64,000 bases of DNA from assembly GCF_904846075.1 (NCBI RefSeq), contig NZ_CAJGZH010000001.1, positions 186,001-250,000 of the forward strand, read 5' to 3'. The notes under the pieces are model-generated. The model made no database searches and had not been told where the DNA came from. It saw only the letters and a list, made by a program, of their open reading frames with translations. The translations under genes and the position numbers were made by a program. Numbering within the stretch: position 1 is the stretch's first letter; the number at the start of each line of letters is the position of its first letter. Below are positions 24,562 to 34,124 of this stretch, one piece after another. The DNA is from Psychrobacter glacincola. Lineage in GTDB: Bacteria > Pseudomonadota > Gammaproteobacteria > Pseudomonadales > Moraxellaceae.

Positions 24562-26241
24562 TTATGCCATATTTGCGCTATTTTTTAGGTATTGCATAAA
24601 TAATGGCACAGGACGACCAGTCGCGGCTTTGTCTTGACCTGAAATCCATGCCGTACCAGCGATGTCTAAATGCGCCCATGCTTGACCTTCTTCTATAAAG
24701 CGCGATAAGAAACAGGCAGCAGTCACAGCGCCCGCACCTTTACCACCGATATTTTGAATATCAGCGATAGGCGAGTCAATCTGCGTTTGATACTCGTCAT
24801 CCATCGGCATGTGCCAGATAAGGTCGCCTGATAGGTTACTGGCGTTTTCTAAGTCAAACAAAACATCTTCGTCATTACTAAAGACTGCCGAGCGTACATG
24901 ACCCAACGCAACCACACAAGCACCAGTCAAGGTTGCGACATCGATGATGGCTTTTGGCTGATAATACTTTTGTACGTAGCATAAGGTATCGCACAATACT
25001 AAACGACCTTCAGCATCGGTATTTAAGATTTCAACAGACTTACCGTTCATTGCTTTGATGATATCGCCTGGGCGCGTCGCCTCGCCTGATGGCATATTTT
25101 CAGCACAAGCTAGCGCCCCGACGACATTGATAGGTAGACGCGCTTCACATAATGCTTTTAGAGTACCGAGTACCGCCGCAGAGCCACCCATATCAAATTT
25201 CATCTCATCCATCGCCGCACCCGGTTTGATTGAGATACCACCTGAATCAAAGGTAACACCCTTACCAACAAGCACGATAGGGGCATCATCGTGTGCACTT
25301 TGGGCATTGTCTTCGCTATTCTGTTCAGCATTTTTAGCGGCTTTTTTGCTAGCAGCTTTGGTTGGTAATTTATCAGCCAATGCTTTTAGACCGCCAGCTA
25401 CTTTTGCGCTGTTGGTAGTGGCTTTGCTAGTATCGGCATCAGCATTGACGCTAAAATTAGACTTGCCACGATACTCCATCAGTACCAGCTTACCTTCTTT
25501 GGTAGAGCCTTGCGCGACCGACAAGAAGCAGTTCATACCCAGTGCTGACATCTCGTCTTCGCCAAGTACCGTTACTTTTAAGAGGTCAGGATAAGTGTTT
25601 GCCAATTCCTGTGCTTGCTCAGCCATATACGCTGGGAAACAGATATTACCCGGCTCATTGGCAACATCACGGGTCAAGCTTTGACCAGTAAAGACCGCTT
25701 GTGCAAAGTCTAATGAGTCTTTTAAAGACGGCTCTGCCAGTAAATAGATATCCGTTAAAACAGGTGTTTGCTGCTCAGATTTGTACTTGTCAAAACGATA
25801 GCTTGCTGCCAGTAAGCTCAGCGCGAATTGACTAAACTGGTTTTCTTCTAAGCTATCGCCCAGCGCAACAGTGATAGAATTGACGCGTTTTTGGGTGCTC
25901 TTATAAATGGTATTGGCAATTTTTTCTAGAACGCTATGACGCAATTTATCAACATTACCCACACCGACCAATAAGAGCTGTACTGGGTTTTCTTTGGTGG
26001 TTTTCTTATCACCCGCTAGCGCATAGTCAGCAACCGTTTCACAAGCTTTGCCGGTAAAGTGTGATACTTCAATCAATTGCTCAATGCGGGTTTGATAATC
26101 GCTCAAGACTGACTCAGCTAAGATATTTTTCTTATCATCGATCAAAACGACAAGGCAGGCCGCGTCTTTACTTTTCGCTTCTTTTTTGAGGATTTTTTGC
26201 GTATGGGTTTTTGGCAGTGTTTGGGTTAATTTAATATTCAT
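24562..26241 (-). CDS. pepA: Leucyl aminopeptidase PepA
   Basis: A family M17 cytosolic aminopeptidase that releases N-terminal residues with two metal ions. Metal and catalytic motifs are VGKGVTFDSGGISIKP (K327, D332), MKFDMGG and NTDAEGRLVLCD, all intact. At 559 residues it is longer than E. coli PepA (503). The excess is a region at about residues 261-319, just before the metal motif, that is rich in Ala, Lys, Asn and Ser and looks like a flexible surface insertion. AAGGATAAATAT precedes the start. In other bacteria PepA also binds DNA at cer-type sites; whether this one does is unknown. Confidence 0.95.
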   Translation of the reverse strand: MNIKLTQTLPKTHTQKILKKEAKSKDAACLVVLIDDKKNILAESVLSDYQTRIEQLIEVSHFTGKACETVADYALAGDKKTTKENPVQLLLVGVGNVDKLRHSVLEKIANTIYKSTQKRVNSITVALGDSLEENQFSQFALSLLAASYRFDKYKSEQQTPVLTDIYLLAEPSLKDSLDFAQAVFTGQSLTRDVANEPGNICFPAYMAEQAQELANTYPDLLKVTVLGEDEMSALGMNCFLSVAQGSTKEGKLVLMEYRGKSNFSVNADADTSKATTNSAKVAGGLKALADKLPTKAASKKAAKNAEQNSEDNAQSAHDDAPIVLVGKGVTFDSGGISIKPGAAMDEMKFDMGGSAAVLGTLKALCEARLPINVVGALACAENMPSGEATRPGDIIKAMNGKSVEILNTDAEGRLVLCDTLCYVQKYYQPKAIIDVATLTGACVVALGHVRSAVFSNDEDVLFDLENASNLSGDLIWHMPMDDEYQTQIDSPIADIQNIGGKGAGAVTAACFLSRFIEEGQAWAHLDIAGTAWISGQDKAATGRPVPLFMQYLKNSANMA

Positions 26242-26259
26242 ATATTTATCCTTATTGGG

Positions 26260-26301
26260 GTTATGACATTATAGTTATGACGTTAACGCTATGAAAATGG
26301 C
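26260..26301. repeat. 14-bp tandem repeat in the pepA leader
   Basis: GTTATGACATTATA (26260) and GTTATGACGTTAAC (26274) share 11 of 14 positions; a decayed third unit (GCTATGAAAATGGC) begins at 26288. They lie just upstream of the pepA start. Confidence 0.6.
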
Positions 26302-26431
26302 AGATTTTTTTAATTGCTGATACCTGTTAAATTATCAGATTGTTTGGCCAGTCAAGCAATCGCAATAGTGTAGCATATTGCGAGGTGAGTGCGCAGTGAG
26401 CAAGGTTTAGGTCATGGGTTCGAACTGCTTA

Positions 26432-27052
26432 TTAGCTATTAACTAACTCATCGGTTGCTACTAAAGCGGCAAATCTATCTTGCAGTGCTGCCATCGCGGT
26501 AGCATGTATGGTATCAGCGCTGATTTTCTCTTTTTTATAGTCAGGCAGGTCGCGAGTGGCACAAGCATCATGGCAAACAAAACTGTCAAAGCCTAAATCA
26601 AAGGCGGCTCTCACGCTTGAGCTAACACACATATGACTCATAAAGCCTGCAAAAATAATTTGCTGTTTTTGCGCAGCTGAAATAAGTGCTTGAAGCTGGG
26701 TATCATGGAACGCATTGGGATTTTTTTTGACGATGACGGTTTCGCTATCCTTTGGTTGTAATTCAGCGATAATCTCGACGTTAGATGACAAAGGATCAAA
26801 AACGTTGCCATTATCTGCGCCATGATGCGCAATATGGAAGATAGGAACGTTCTGTTTACGAGCTTTGTCTAGCAATAGTCGCGCATTTGCAATGGCGTTC
26901 GTACCAGCTTGCCCCAATGGCATCGCCCCATCGACATATTCGTTTTGATAGTCAATAAAAACCACGGCGCAATTTGACCAATCGAGCGTATCAAATTGAC
27001 CACCAGCGATTTCAAGTAAAGTAGAAGGGGTAGAAGCAAGTTTATTTGTCAT
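26432..27052 (-). CDS. Isochorismatase-family cysteine hydrolase
   Basis: A 206-residue alpha/beta hydrolase of the isochorismatase/nicotinamidase superfamily. The catalytic triad is visible as the Asp in VVFIDYQNEY, the Lys in VIVKKNPNAF and the Cys in GFMSHMCVSSSVRAA. The start at 27052 follows GGAGAATATTA; the frame extends further upstream but without support. Substrate cannot be told from sequence; the family cleaves amides or vinyl ethers such as isochorismate, nicotinamide and biuret. It is a single-gene unit. Confidence 0.85.
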   Translation of the reverse strand: MTNKLASTPSTLLEIAGGQFDTLDWSNCAVVFIDYQNEYVDGAMPLGQAGTNAIANARLLLDKARKQNVPIFHIAHHGADNGNVFDPLSSNVEIIAELQPKDSETVIVKKNPNAFHDTQLQALISAAQKQQIIFAGFMSHMCVSSSVRAAFDLGFDSFVCHDACATRDLPDYKKEKISADTIHATAMAALQDRFAALVATDELVNS

Positions 27053-27598
27053 TAATATTCTCCATTGGGCGAGATAATTAGGAATTTTTAGTTTTCTCAG
27101 TTTAACAAGTAATCCTAACGGTGCGAGGGCAGTGATACGAATGACACACAAAGGTTTCCAAATGACATCAAGTAAAAATATCGTGCAAAGACTTAATAAA
27201 AAGGCTTCTTAGATAAGACAAACTAATGAGTTAAATGCTAGTTATTCTTCTCATATCTTATCTATTATTGGTGAGCCATACAGCGTTATAGCAAGATGGA
27301 CGCAATGTTTGCAAACACATTTCACAGCCATTTTTGAGCAAAATATGCTAGGATTAGCGGTTATCTTCATCGCTAATTTTTACAGCATATTGCTAACCTG
27401 TATCGCAGATATTTTCATATCTTTTGCCGTTGCTTTTAAGGCTGTTTAAGTATTTGATTGAGCAGCACGGTCTTGTGTTTCTATTATTCAGTTATCGGTA
27501 TCAGCTATTGTATTTAGAGCTATCCATAATTGTCAGTGTTTGCCAATAAAGCTGCGATAAATCGTGCGACTATCAACCTTTTTAAAAGAGTGCCCATT
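27053..27598. other. Divergent intergenic region isochorismatase / lptF
   Basis: About 545 bp between divergent genes. It holds their promoters but I cannot identify a convincing pair of boxes. No gene, terminator or tandem repeat is evident. Confidence 0.5.
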
Positions 27599-28912
27599 GT
27601 GATATTACGCCGCTATATGACTCAACAAGTTGCCTCAACGACCGCATTGGTTTTGGGGTTTTTAGTGGTGATGATGCTGGGCGGTCGTTTGATCCGTTAC
27701 TTTGGTATTGCCGCAGAAGGCAATCTAGATATCAGCTTGTTATTTACCATCATTGGTTATAATTTGCCGTACTTTTTAGAGCTTATCCTGCCATTAGCAT
27801 TTTTTATCGCTCTAATGCTGGTATTCGGGCGGCTGTATGTCGATCAAGAAATGGCGGTGATTAATGCCAGTGGGGTGTCGCGTGGTAAACTTGCCCGTTT
27901 GATGACGCCGTTAATATTGGCGTTGTTCGTTGGTGAAGCGGCTTTATCTATCGTTGGTAAACCGTGGGGCGTACGCTCATCAGAAAGTGTCTGGCAACAG
28001 CAGGCATTGACCAGCGCTTTTGACTTAATTCGTCCCAATGAATTTATTAGTAGTGGCAATTATCATTTGTATGTGGGCAGCTTGAGCGATGATAAAAAGC
28101 AATTGCAAGATGTGATATTGATTCAATCTGAGCCTGACAAAAAGGGCAGTGCCGCTAAAAACAACACTGCTAAAGAGGCTGCCGTCGATGTTAAAAACAC
28201 CATTGATCCCGAAACCGCTGAGCAATTAAATATTTCAGACATACCAAATATGCCAACTGCGATTACTAATAATACCAACATCAGCAAAGATACTATCACG
28301 TTGGCTAAGCGTGCCGAGCAAGTAGACACGGGTAATAGCGGTGTGACCCAATTGGACTTGTTCCAAGGGCGTCGTTATGAAGTCGGTGCTGGCAGTCTGA
28401 AATACAATCAAGTGGGCTTTGATCGTTACCGCATTACTTTGACAGAATCCTCAAAAGAAGTCATCACCGAAGATAATATCGAAACGCAAGCGATTGGACC
28501 ATTATGGCAAGCCGCGACGGGTGGTACGGCAAGTAGTGGCAACTCGCTGCGTGTGGCACAAAGTGAGCTTGGCTATCGTTTGGCATTGCCGTGGTTGATG
28601 ATCATTGCACCAATGCTCGCTGTACCACTGGCGCAAGTACGTCCGCGTCAAGGTCGCTGGTTACGCCTATTCCCTTCTATTTTATTGTTTGTCAGCTGTG
28701 CACTGGGTATTATTTCACTCAAAAATGCTGTTAGCAAAGGCAGCGTGAGCGTCTGGGCATATGCGTGGCTCATTTTAGGATTTATGGCATTGGCACTCTA
28801 TATGAATTGGGGCAGCCGTGTGCAGCATCGATTACGCTTTCGCAAACCGAAGAACACGCCTTTAACAGTTGCCGATCATCAGAGCAGTGGCTCACAAGGA
28901 GGGCAGTCCTAA
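27599..28912 (+). CDS. lptF: LPS export ABC transporter permease LptF
   Basis: LptF is an inner-membrane permease of the LptB2FG complex that extracts lipopolysaccharide for transport to the outer membrane. The preferred GTG at 27599 gives the family N-terminus ILRRYMTQQV; an upstream TTG at 27530 adds residues outside the family. Six membrane helices are expected, three on each side of the large periplasmic domain (residues about 100-320). That domain has an insertion rich in Asn, Thr and Lys at about 185-245. The stop overlaps the lptG start by one base (TAATG), so the two are translationally coupled. Confidence 0.93.
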   Translation: MILRRYMTQQVASTTALVLGFLVVMMLGGRLIRYFGIAAEGNLDISLLFTIIGYNLPYFLELILPLAFFIALMLVFGRLYVDQEMAVINASGVSRGKLARLMTPLILALFVGEAALSIVGKPWGVRSSESVWQQQALTSAFDLIRPNEFISSGNYHLYVGSLSDDKKQLQDVILIQSEPDKKGSAAKNNTAKEAAVDVKNTIDPETAEQLNISDIPNMPTAITNNTNISKDTITLAKRAEQVDTGNSGVTQLDLFQGRRYEVGAGSLKYNQVGFDRYRITLTESSKEVITEDNIETQAIGPLWQAATGGTASSGNSLRVAQSELGYRLALPWLMIIAPMLAVPLAQVRPRQGRWLRLFPSILLFVSCALGIISLKNAVSKGSVSVWAYAWLILGFMALALYMNWGSRVQHRLRFRKPKNTPLTVADHQSSGSQGGQS

Positions 28913-30138
28913 TGAGTGTCTTATCTTCTAAACCATCTAATCCTGACTCGCAAAACGCTCATGCTAAGTACGCTCGCAAACCTGCCAAGCTAAAAGTGCT
29001 GAGCCGTTACGTCAAGCTGAACGCTTTGCTCGCAATCGTCGGAGCTGTCATAGGCTTGTGGGCATTACAGCTGGTATTCTCTTATTTGTCTGAGCTGGAT
29101 TCGTTAGATGATAGCTATACGATGGGCGAGGCGATTAAGTATATTTTTTATCGCTCGCCTTATTTTTTAGAGCAATTTATTCCCACTGGCGCATTGCTAG
29201 GTGCAGTGGTTGGCTTGGGCTTGCTTGCCAATAAAAGTGAGCTGGTCGTGATGCGTGCCGCTGGCGTCAGCGTTTATCGTATCGTCGGTTGGGTATTGCA
29301 GCCTGCTTTGATTTTTGTGTTGCTCGCATTGATTATCAATCAGTTCGTGCTGCCGCACTCTAATCAATTGGCAAAAGAAATCAACGACGAAGACAGTAGT
29401 TCATTGGTCACATCGGTACGCGGTTATTGGACGTTGCAGCCACGCTTTGAGAGTACAAAAGACGGCAGTGCCAAGCCAGATGGTAGCGATATTTTGTATA
29501 TCGATTATGCTGATGTGCAAGGTAATATCGGCGAAGTTAAACGCTGGCATTTAGACAATAATGGCAATCTGCAAACGGCCATTCACGCTGAGGGTGGTAA
29601 ATATATTGGTCGTGAACCTGTTGATCCTGCCAGCAGCAAACCGAGCGAGCAATATCGCTATGAGTGGCAGCTGAAAAACATGACCAAGCTGATGATTAAT
29701 CAGGGCTTTGAGAGTAGCCAAGCCATCTCACCGTCAGATACCTTAAGCCTGCCCTTTGCCCCTGAATCGGTATATCTGCTTACCCGTAAGGCAGAGGATT
29801 TGTCATTGACCCAGCTGTACGAGCATCGTCAATTTATGCGCCAACAAGGCACACGCTCGCTAAGCCATGAGCTGGCTTTTTGGCAAAAGCTACTGTCACC
29901 ATTATCGATTTTATCACTGGTGATTGTTGCCTGCTCATTCGTCTTTGGCTCACTACGTACGCATAGCTTAGGCTTGCGTATCGTCGTGGCATTATTGTTT
30001 GGCTTGCTATTTAGTTACGTGCAAGACTTGGTTGGCTTTGTCTCATTGGCGACTGGATTTTCGCCGTTATTAATGGTGATATTACCGATTATCGCCAGTG
30101 CGATATTGGGTGGCTATTTGCTTAAACGGCAGATGTAG
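28912..30138 (+). CDS. lptG: LPS export ABC transporter permease LptG
   Basis: LptG pairs with LptF in lipopolysaccharide export. The 408-residue protein has the LptG layout: VLSRYVKLNALLAIVGA first helix, YFLEQFIPTGALLGAVVGLGLLANKSELVVMRAAG (a region with the coupling helix near residues 80-115), a periplasmic domain and three C-terminal helices. AAGGAGGG at 28897-28904 inside the end of lptF serves as ribosome-binding site. The N-terminus is extended by about 27 polar residues relative to E. coli LptG. The strong terminator after the gene ends the operon. Confidence 0.93.
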   Translation: MSVLSSKPSNPDSQNAHAKYARKPAKLKVLSRYVKLNALLAIVGAVIGLWALQLVFSYLSELDSLDDSYTMGEAIKYIFYRSPYFLEQFIPTGALLGAVVGLGLLANKSELVVMRAAGVSVYRIVGWVLQPALIFVLLALIINQFVLPHSNQLAKEINDEDSSSLVTSVRGYWTLQPRFESTKDGSAKPDGSDILYIDYADVQGNIGEVKRWHLDNNGNLQTAIHAEGGKYIGREPVDPASSKPSEQYRYEWQLKNMTKLMINQGFESSQAISPSDTLSLPFAPESVYLLTRKAEDLSLTQLYEHRQFMRQQGTRSLSHELAFWQKLLSPLSILSLVIVACSFVFGSLRTHSLGLRIVVALLFGLLFSYVQDLVGFVSLATGFSPLLMVILPIIASAILGGYLLKRQM

Positions 30139-30157
30139 CCAGATATCATTTGCTATA

Positions 30158-30200
30158 AAGAAGCCCGCTAAAACATAGTGTTTTAGCGGGCTTCTTTGAT
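30158..30200. terminator. Bidirectional terminator after lptG
   Basis: AAGCCCGCTAAAAC and GTTTTAGCGGGCTT pair perfectly around ATAGT, flanked by A's and T's. Confidence 0.93.
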
Positions 30201-30232
30201 TATACAGCTTTTAAGACATAAGCTTTTAAAGC

Positions 30233-30841
30233 TTAGTCTTTGGTCGCCATGGTAATCGTATAGGTCTTACCTTGTTTAATCTTTTCGCTGTTGCCAAACA
30301 CTTCGGTAAATGAGCGCTTCATAAACTGACGTAGGCCATTGATTGTCACCACATAAAAACGCCCACCTTTACGCATACGAGCATAGGCATCGAGGAAATA
30401 TAAATAATGCTGCTCTTTACCTACTTTGGCTGGCAAGTTTGACATCACAAGGCTAAAGTCTTTATCTTTTGCCACGTGATTAAAGCCATTTGATAAATGC
30501 ACATCGACATTTTTCAGACCGTTTTTTTCACAATTCAGGCGTGCATATTCTACCGCCATAAAGTCTTTATCAATCAAGGTATGCAGACCGTTCGGACATT
30601 CACGCGCCGCCGTCATGCCAAGGACGCCATAGCCACAGCCCAAATCGATCGAATCGTCATCCGCTTCAAAATCAATATAATCAAGCAGCATCAAGCTACC
30701 ATCATCGAGCTTTTGCGGTGAAAAAATGCCCCATGTGGTCGCAAAATCAAATGGCTTACCCAGTACGTCTTGGCGAAAGTTAATGTCTTCGCGCCAGTGT
30801 TGGGCGCTCTTTAGTAGGTCAGCAGGTGGTCTATGGCTCAT
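30233..30841 (-). CDS. RsmC/YbxB-like class I methyltransferase
   Basis: A 202-residue SAM-dependent methyltransferase of the small domain MTS type. The SAM motif is DLGCGYGVLGMTA, followed by an acidic residue after strand 2 (LIDKDFMAVEYA). The usual catalytic NPPF-like motif appears as SNLPAKVGKE, as in YbxB-like proteins where NPPIRAGK occurs. The C-terminus (FYVVTINGLRQFMKRSFTEVFGN) also fits. The start at 30841 follows GAGAATCTC. Substrate is likely RNA, but it is not determinable here. It is convergent with lptG. Confidence 0.78.
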   Translation of the reverse strand: MSHRPPADLLKSAQHWREDINFRQDVLGKPFDFATTWGIFSPQKLDDGSLMLLDYIDFEADDDSIDLGCGYGVLGMTAARECPNGLHTLIDKDFMAVEYARLNCEKNGLKNVDVHLSNGFNHVAKDKDFSLVMSNLPAKVGKEQHYLYFLDAYARMRKGGRFYVVTINGLRQFMKRSFTEVFGNSEKIKQGKTYTITMATKD

Positions 30842-31025
30842 GAGATTCTCGGATAATGGATAGGGAAAAGGCGGTGTGTATATCATGACGCACTTTAATA
30901 AGGGTATTGTAACGAGAAAAGGATAGGTTTGCAGCTATCTATTTATGGAATCGTGGCAAGGTTTGAACAAGAGTAGAACGCGTCTTAAGTACTTTGTAAT
31001 CAAGATAATATCTAAAACTAGTACA

Positions 31026-31649
31026 CTAAAACCTAAAATTGGATAATTCTTTCTTATTTTCTTTTAGTACTTGCGCAATGAAGTCAGGGTCAACTTTTAA
31101 GAACAGTTCAATAACATCATGAATTCTCCAATAGTTATCTTCTGGGTTCTTAATTATAATCTGAAGATGCTCTTTCAATAGTGGAATATATTCATTAAAG
31201 TCATCATCAAGCACTAGTCGAAATATTTTATCAATTTGGAATAATTGTGTATTAGATGCTTTAATTATAATAGACACAGGCTCAAATATCGCTTTTCTGG
31301 CTTGTTCTCCTTTACCTGCGTCTGATTGATTTGCCCAATAGCTAATAAACGCATATAGAACGTGTTTATAAGTCTCATCATATCCATATATACGATGCTG
31401 TATCATTCCTTGCAACTCATTCTCTACTAGCAGTTTTCTTAGAGTATCAAAACCTTCTTCGATACCCCAAGAGGTCAATAACCGTGCTGCCTGAAAAACG
31501 ATATAATCATCTTCATGGGTCAAAAGATCAACAACACCTTTAATACGTTCGGGTGGTATGTCCTCAGGATCTAGATCTTCAGGCAACTCTGTGTAATCAA
31601 CATCTGTTGGAATATCACGTAGTAATGAGTTAATGTGAGCTTCATTCAT
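31026..31649 (-). CDS. HEAT-repeat-like protein, unknown function
   Basis: I do not recognise this 207-residue protein by name. It is acidic and mostly helical, with segments such as VDLLTHEDDYIVFQAARLLTSWG and IDKIFRLVLDDDFNEYIPLLKEHLQ that look like HEAT or ARM repeats. Proteins of this type serve as immunity proteins in polymorphic toxin loci, but no toxin gene is adjacent, so that is speculation. The start at 31649 follows AGGATAATACA, and the ribosome-binding site overlaps the stop of the 87-residue gene, only 4 bp away, so they form one unit. The pair looks more AT-rich than its neighbours, which may indicate transfer. Confidence 0.72.
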   Translation of the reverse strand: MNEAHINSLLRDIPTDVDYTELPEDLDPEDIPPERIKGVVDLLTHEDDYIVFQAARLLTSWGIEEGFDTLRKLLVENELQGMIQHRIYGYDETYKHVLYAFISYWANQSDAGKGEQARKAIFEPVSIIIKASNTQLFQIDKIFRLVLDDDFNEYIPLLKEHLQIIIKNPEDNYWRIHDVIELFLKVDPDFIAQVLKENKKELSNFRF

Positions 31650-31653
31650 TGTA

Positions 31654-31917
31654 TTATCCTGACATGAAAAAAGCATGTTCGGGTAACTCACCATTTTTCC
31701 TGTAACTTTTCATGACGGCCACCATTGCTCTTTGATAATGTGCCTCAGGAGCATAACCATCAATAGGCTTAATCAACCGACACGACATATCAAAGGTAAA
31801 TGGCTCCATTCTATCCTTGTATAGTACAAAAATTCCATTAGAGACACATGACCCATTAAAAAACTCATATGTTATCTCATTACCATCTTCTTTAATGTTT
31901 TTGACTTCAACGTACAT
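31654..31917 (-). CDS. Small protein of unknown function, partner of the HEAT-like gene
   Basis: An 87-residue protein starting MYVEVKNIKEDGNEITYEF, with predicted beta strands in the first half and a helix in the second (EAHYQRAMVAVMKSYRKNG). It has no membrane segment or signal peptide, and two cysteines. I do not recognise a family. It is the first gene of a two-gene unit with the HEAT-like gene; their stop and start are 4 bp apart. It sits between xerC and an RNA methyltransferase, where no such genes are expected. Confidence 0.65.
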   Translation of the reverse strand: MYVEVKNIKEDGNEITYEFFNGSCVSNGIFVLYKDRMEPFTFDMSCRLIKPIDGYAPEAHYQRAMVAVMKSYRKNGELPEHAFFMSG

Positions 31918-31958
31918 AGCATAACTCTTTGTTTATCAATATTACTATGATAAAAATT

Positions 31959-32897
31959 CTAACCTCTCGGATGATGCTCCGCATGCAATTTCTGCAATCT
32001 CGCCGTCGCCACATGGGTATAAATCTGCGTGGTTGATAAGTCACTGTGGCCTAGCAACAACTGCACGCTACGTAAGTCTGCACCATGATTTAGTAGATGC
32101 GTGGCAAAGGCGTGACGTAGGGTATGCGGTGATAGTTCTTTATCGATACTGGCAACTTTGGCGTATTTCTTAAGCAAGTACCAAAAATTCTGTCGCGTCA
32201 TATAGCCACCTTGCGCCGTTAAAAACACCGCTTGGCAATTTCCTGATTTCAAATGCGCAATCAAATCGCCACGAGCATGCGTTAGATAATCCTCTAGCGC
32301 ATCGTTTGCATATTCGCCAAGTGGCACCAGTCGGGTTTTATTACCTTTCCCAGTGATTTGTAGCCAGCCAGCGTTTAAATTCACTTGTTCTAATGAGAGA
32401 TTAATCAACTCGCTCACACGCAGCCCGCAGGCATATAGCACCTCTAGCATGGCTTTATCTCGTAGTCCTAGCGCAGTGCTGGTATCGGGCGCGGCAAGGA
32501 GATTATCGACATCTGCTTCTGCCAAATCTTTGGGCAAAGGACGTCCGAGCTTTGGGCTTTTGATACGCTCGCAAGGATTGTCTTCACGCAGATTACTGGC
32601 AATCATCCACAGATAAAACTGACGCAAGCTTGAGAGCATGCGTGCCTGAGTGCGTGGCGTTTTGCCTTCTTGAGTCAGGGTTGATAAGCAGTGCAGCACG
32701 TCATCAGGCTGCCAGCGTGTCAGGGCGATAGGATTGGTCAGCTCGCAAGAGCGCAGGTCGCGGACATAAGCATTACGAGTACGCGTTGCTAGACCACGTG
32801 CCAGCATGGCTTGACGAAACTCAGTGATATAACTGGGTTCGTCATCTACTGCCAGCGCCTTAGGTTGGCGCTGTTGCACGGCACGATCACGACTCAT
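31959..32897 (-). CDS. xerC: Tyrosine recombinase XerC
   Basis: XerC works with XerD at the dif site to resolve chromosome dimers. The 312-residue protein has the N-terminal SAM-like core-binding domain (FRQAMLARGLATRTRNAY) and the catalytic residues Arg in YACGLRVSELINL, the HTLRHAFATHLL His-Arg box, the LLGHSDLSTTQIYTHV segment with the nucleophile Tyr. XerC is preferred over XerD by overall resemblance and the neighbourhood; the distinction is not absolute. It is 24 bp downstream of a methyltransferase gene, so probably co-transcribed. Confidence 0.92.
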   Translation of the reverse strand: MSRDRAVQQRQPKALAVDDEPSYITEFRQAMLARGLATRTRNAYVRDLRSCELTNPIALTRWQPDDVLHCLSTLTQEGKTPRTQARMLSSLRQFYLWMIASNLREDNPCERIKSPKLGRPLPKDLAEADVDNLLAAPDTSTALGLRDKAMLEVLYACGLRVSELINLSLEQVNLNAGWLQITGKGNKTRLVPLGEYANDALEDYLTHARGDLIAHLKSGNCQAVFLTAQGGYMTRQNFWYLLKKYAKVASIDKELSPHTLRHAFATHLLNHGADLRSVQLLLGHSDLSTTQIYTHVATARLQKLHAEHHPRG

Positions 32898-32921
32898 AAC
32901 TCAGTACTCGATGGTTAAATG

Positions 32922-34124
32922 TTAGATAAGCGTTAAGCACCATAATGAAGTGACTTCAGCACTGCGCGCGATATGTAGCGGGTCCGTATCATCTTGGCTG
33001 CGACCATGCTTAGGTTGGGTGTCCAGACGATATTTTACTGCCAATCCAGCATCGGCAAACAAGCTTAGTAACTCATCACGGGTGCGCAGTTGCAGGTGCT
33101 CTGCCAAGTCCGACATTATCAACCAAAGCTCGCCGTGCTCAGCTAAGTGCTGTTTGGCACCTTGCAACACCCCACGCAGCATCGCGCTCTTGGCATCATA
33201 GACGGCGTACTCAAGAGACGAGCTTGGCTTAGCAGGTAACCAAGGCGGATTGCAGACAATCAGGTTGGCGAGTGGTGCATCAGTCGGATATAAATCGGCT
33301 TGCTGCAATTGTACGGCAGGTAATTCTAAGCGTGTAAAGTTCTCGTTGGCACAGGCCAAAGCACGTGGGTTTAAATCCGTTGCTATCACTTGCGAAACAC
33401 CGCGCTGCGCTAAGATAATAGCCAGCAATCCCGTGCCGGTACCGATGTCATAGGCGACATCATGGCTTGCTGGTAGCGGTGCATCGAGCAATAGCTGTAC
33501 ATACTCATGACGGGTTGGTGCAAAGACGCCATAATGCGGGAAAATTGATAGCCCTAAGCTGTCTATTGGGACACCTTTTTCGCGCCATCCTGCTGCGCCA
33601 AGTGCGCCTTGCAAGTCACGAAACGACAGTACACAAGACTCATCCATTGCCTTATCTAGTGGGCCAAAAGCGGCTATGCAGGCTGCACTGACATCGGGCG
33701 CACGGCGTAGTTGGCTGACATAACTGGCATCAAGCTCTAGTAGCAAACGGCTTAGTATGCGAGAACGTTGGGCTTGGAGTTGGCGCTGTTGATGAAAGAG
33801 GTTGGGAATTTCTTTAGAGTTGACTGAATCAGATTCTGTTGTAGATTTAGCCGCTTTTTTTGCTTTTCGCAGCTCAGAGCGCTCATTGGTACGATCTATG
33901 CGACGACCGAGCGCTTGTAGCAACTGGCGTGCATTATGAAAATCACCGCGCCACAGCAGTGAGCTGCCTTCGCAAGCTAAGCGATAAGCGTCATCTGCGG
34001 TCGTTGTATCATCGACCAATACAATGCGCGCAGGTGGCATATGATTGCTTTCAGACAACCAAAGAGCATTACGTAGAGTCTCGTTTTCTTGCCATTGTAC
34101 ATACTGCTTTTCTGTTTGTAACAC
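32922..34124 (-). CDS. Class I methyltransferase with NPPW motif
   Basis: A 400-residue SAM-dependent methyltransferase. The C-terminal half carries the SAM site (AYDIGTGTGLLAIILAQRG), an acidic residue after strand 2 (ATDLNPRALACANENF) and the NPPWLP motif that targets amino or base nitrogens in Gln/N6-adenine methyltransferases such as PrmC. The N-terminal half (about residues 1-185) is an unusual, Ala- and Leu-rich helical domain without a clear relative. The start is a GTG at 34124 with AAGGTAGG upstream. It is followed closely by xerC. The substrate is unknown. Confidence 0.8.
   Translation of the reverse strand: MLQTEKQYVQWQENETLRNALWLSESNHMPPARIVLVDDTTTADDAYRLACEGSSLLWRGDFHNARQLLQALGRRIDRTNERSELRKAKKAAKSTTESDSVNSKEIPNLFHQQRQLQAQRSRILSRLLLELDASYVSQLRRAPDVSAACIAAFGPLDKAMDESCVLSFRDLQGALGAAGWREKGVPIDSLGLSIFPHYGVFAPTRHEYVQLLLDAPLPASHDVAYDIGTGTGLLAIILAQRGVSQVIATDLNPRALACANENFTRLELPAVQLQQADLYPTDAPLANLIVCNPPWLPAKPSSSLEYAVYDAKSAMLRGVLQGAKQHLAEHGELWLIMSDLAEHLQLRTRDELLSLFADAGLAVKYRLDTQPKHGRSQDDTDPLHIARSAEVTSLWCLTLI

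Noticed and set aside
25055..25594. 179-codon frame on the plus strand inside pepA
   Set aside because: It is antisense to an intact, well-conserved PepA frame, has no recognisable product, and overlaps the low-complexity insertion where long antisense frames arise easily.
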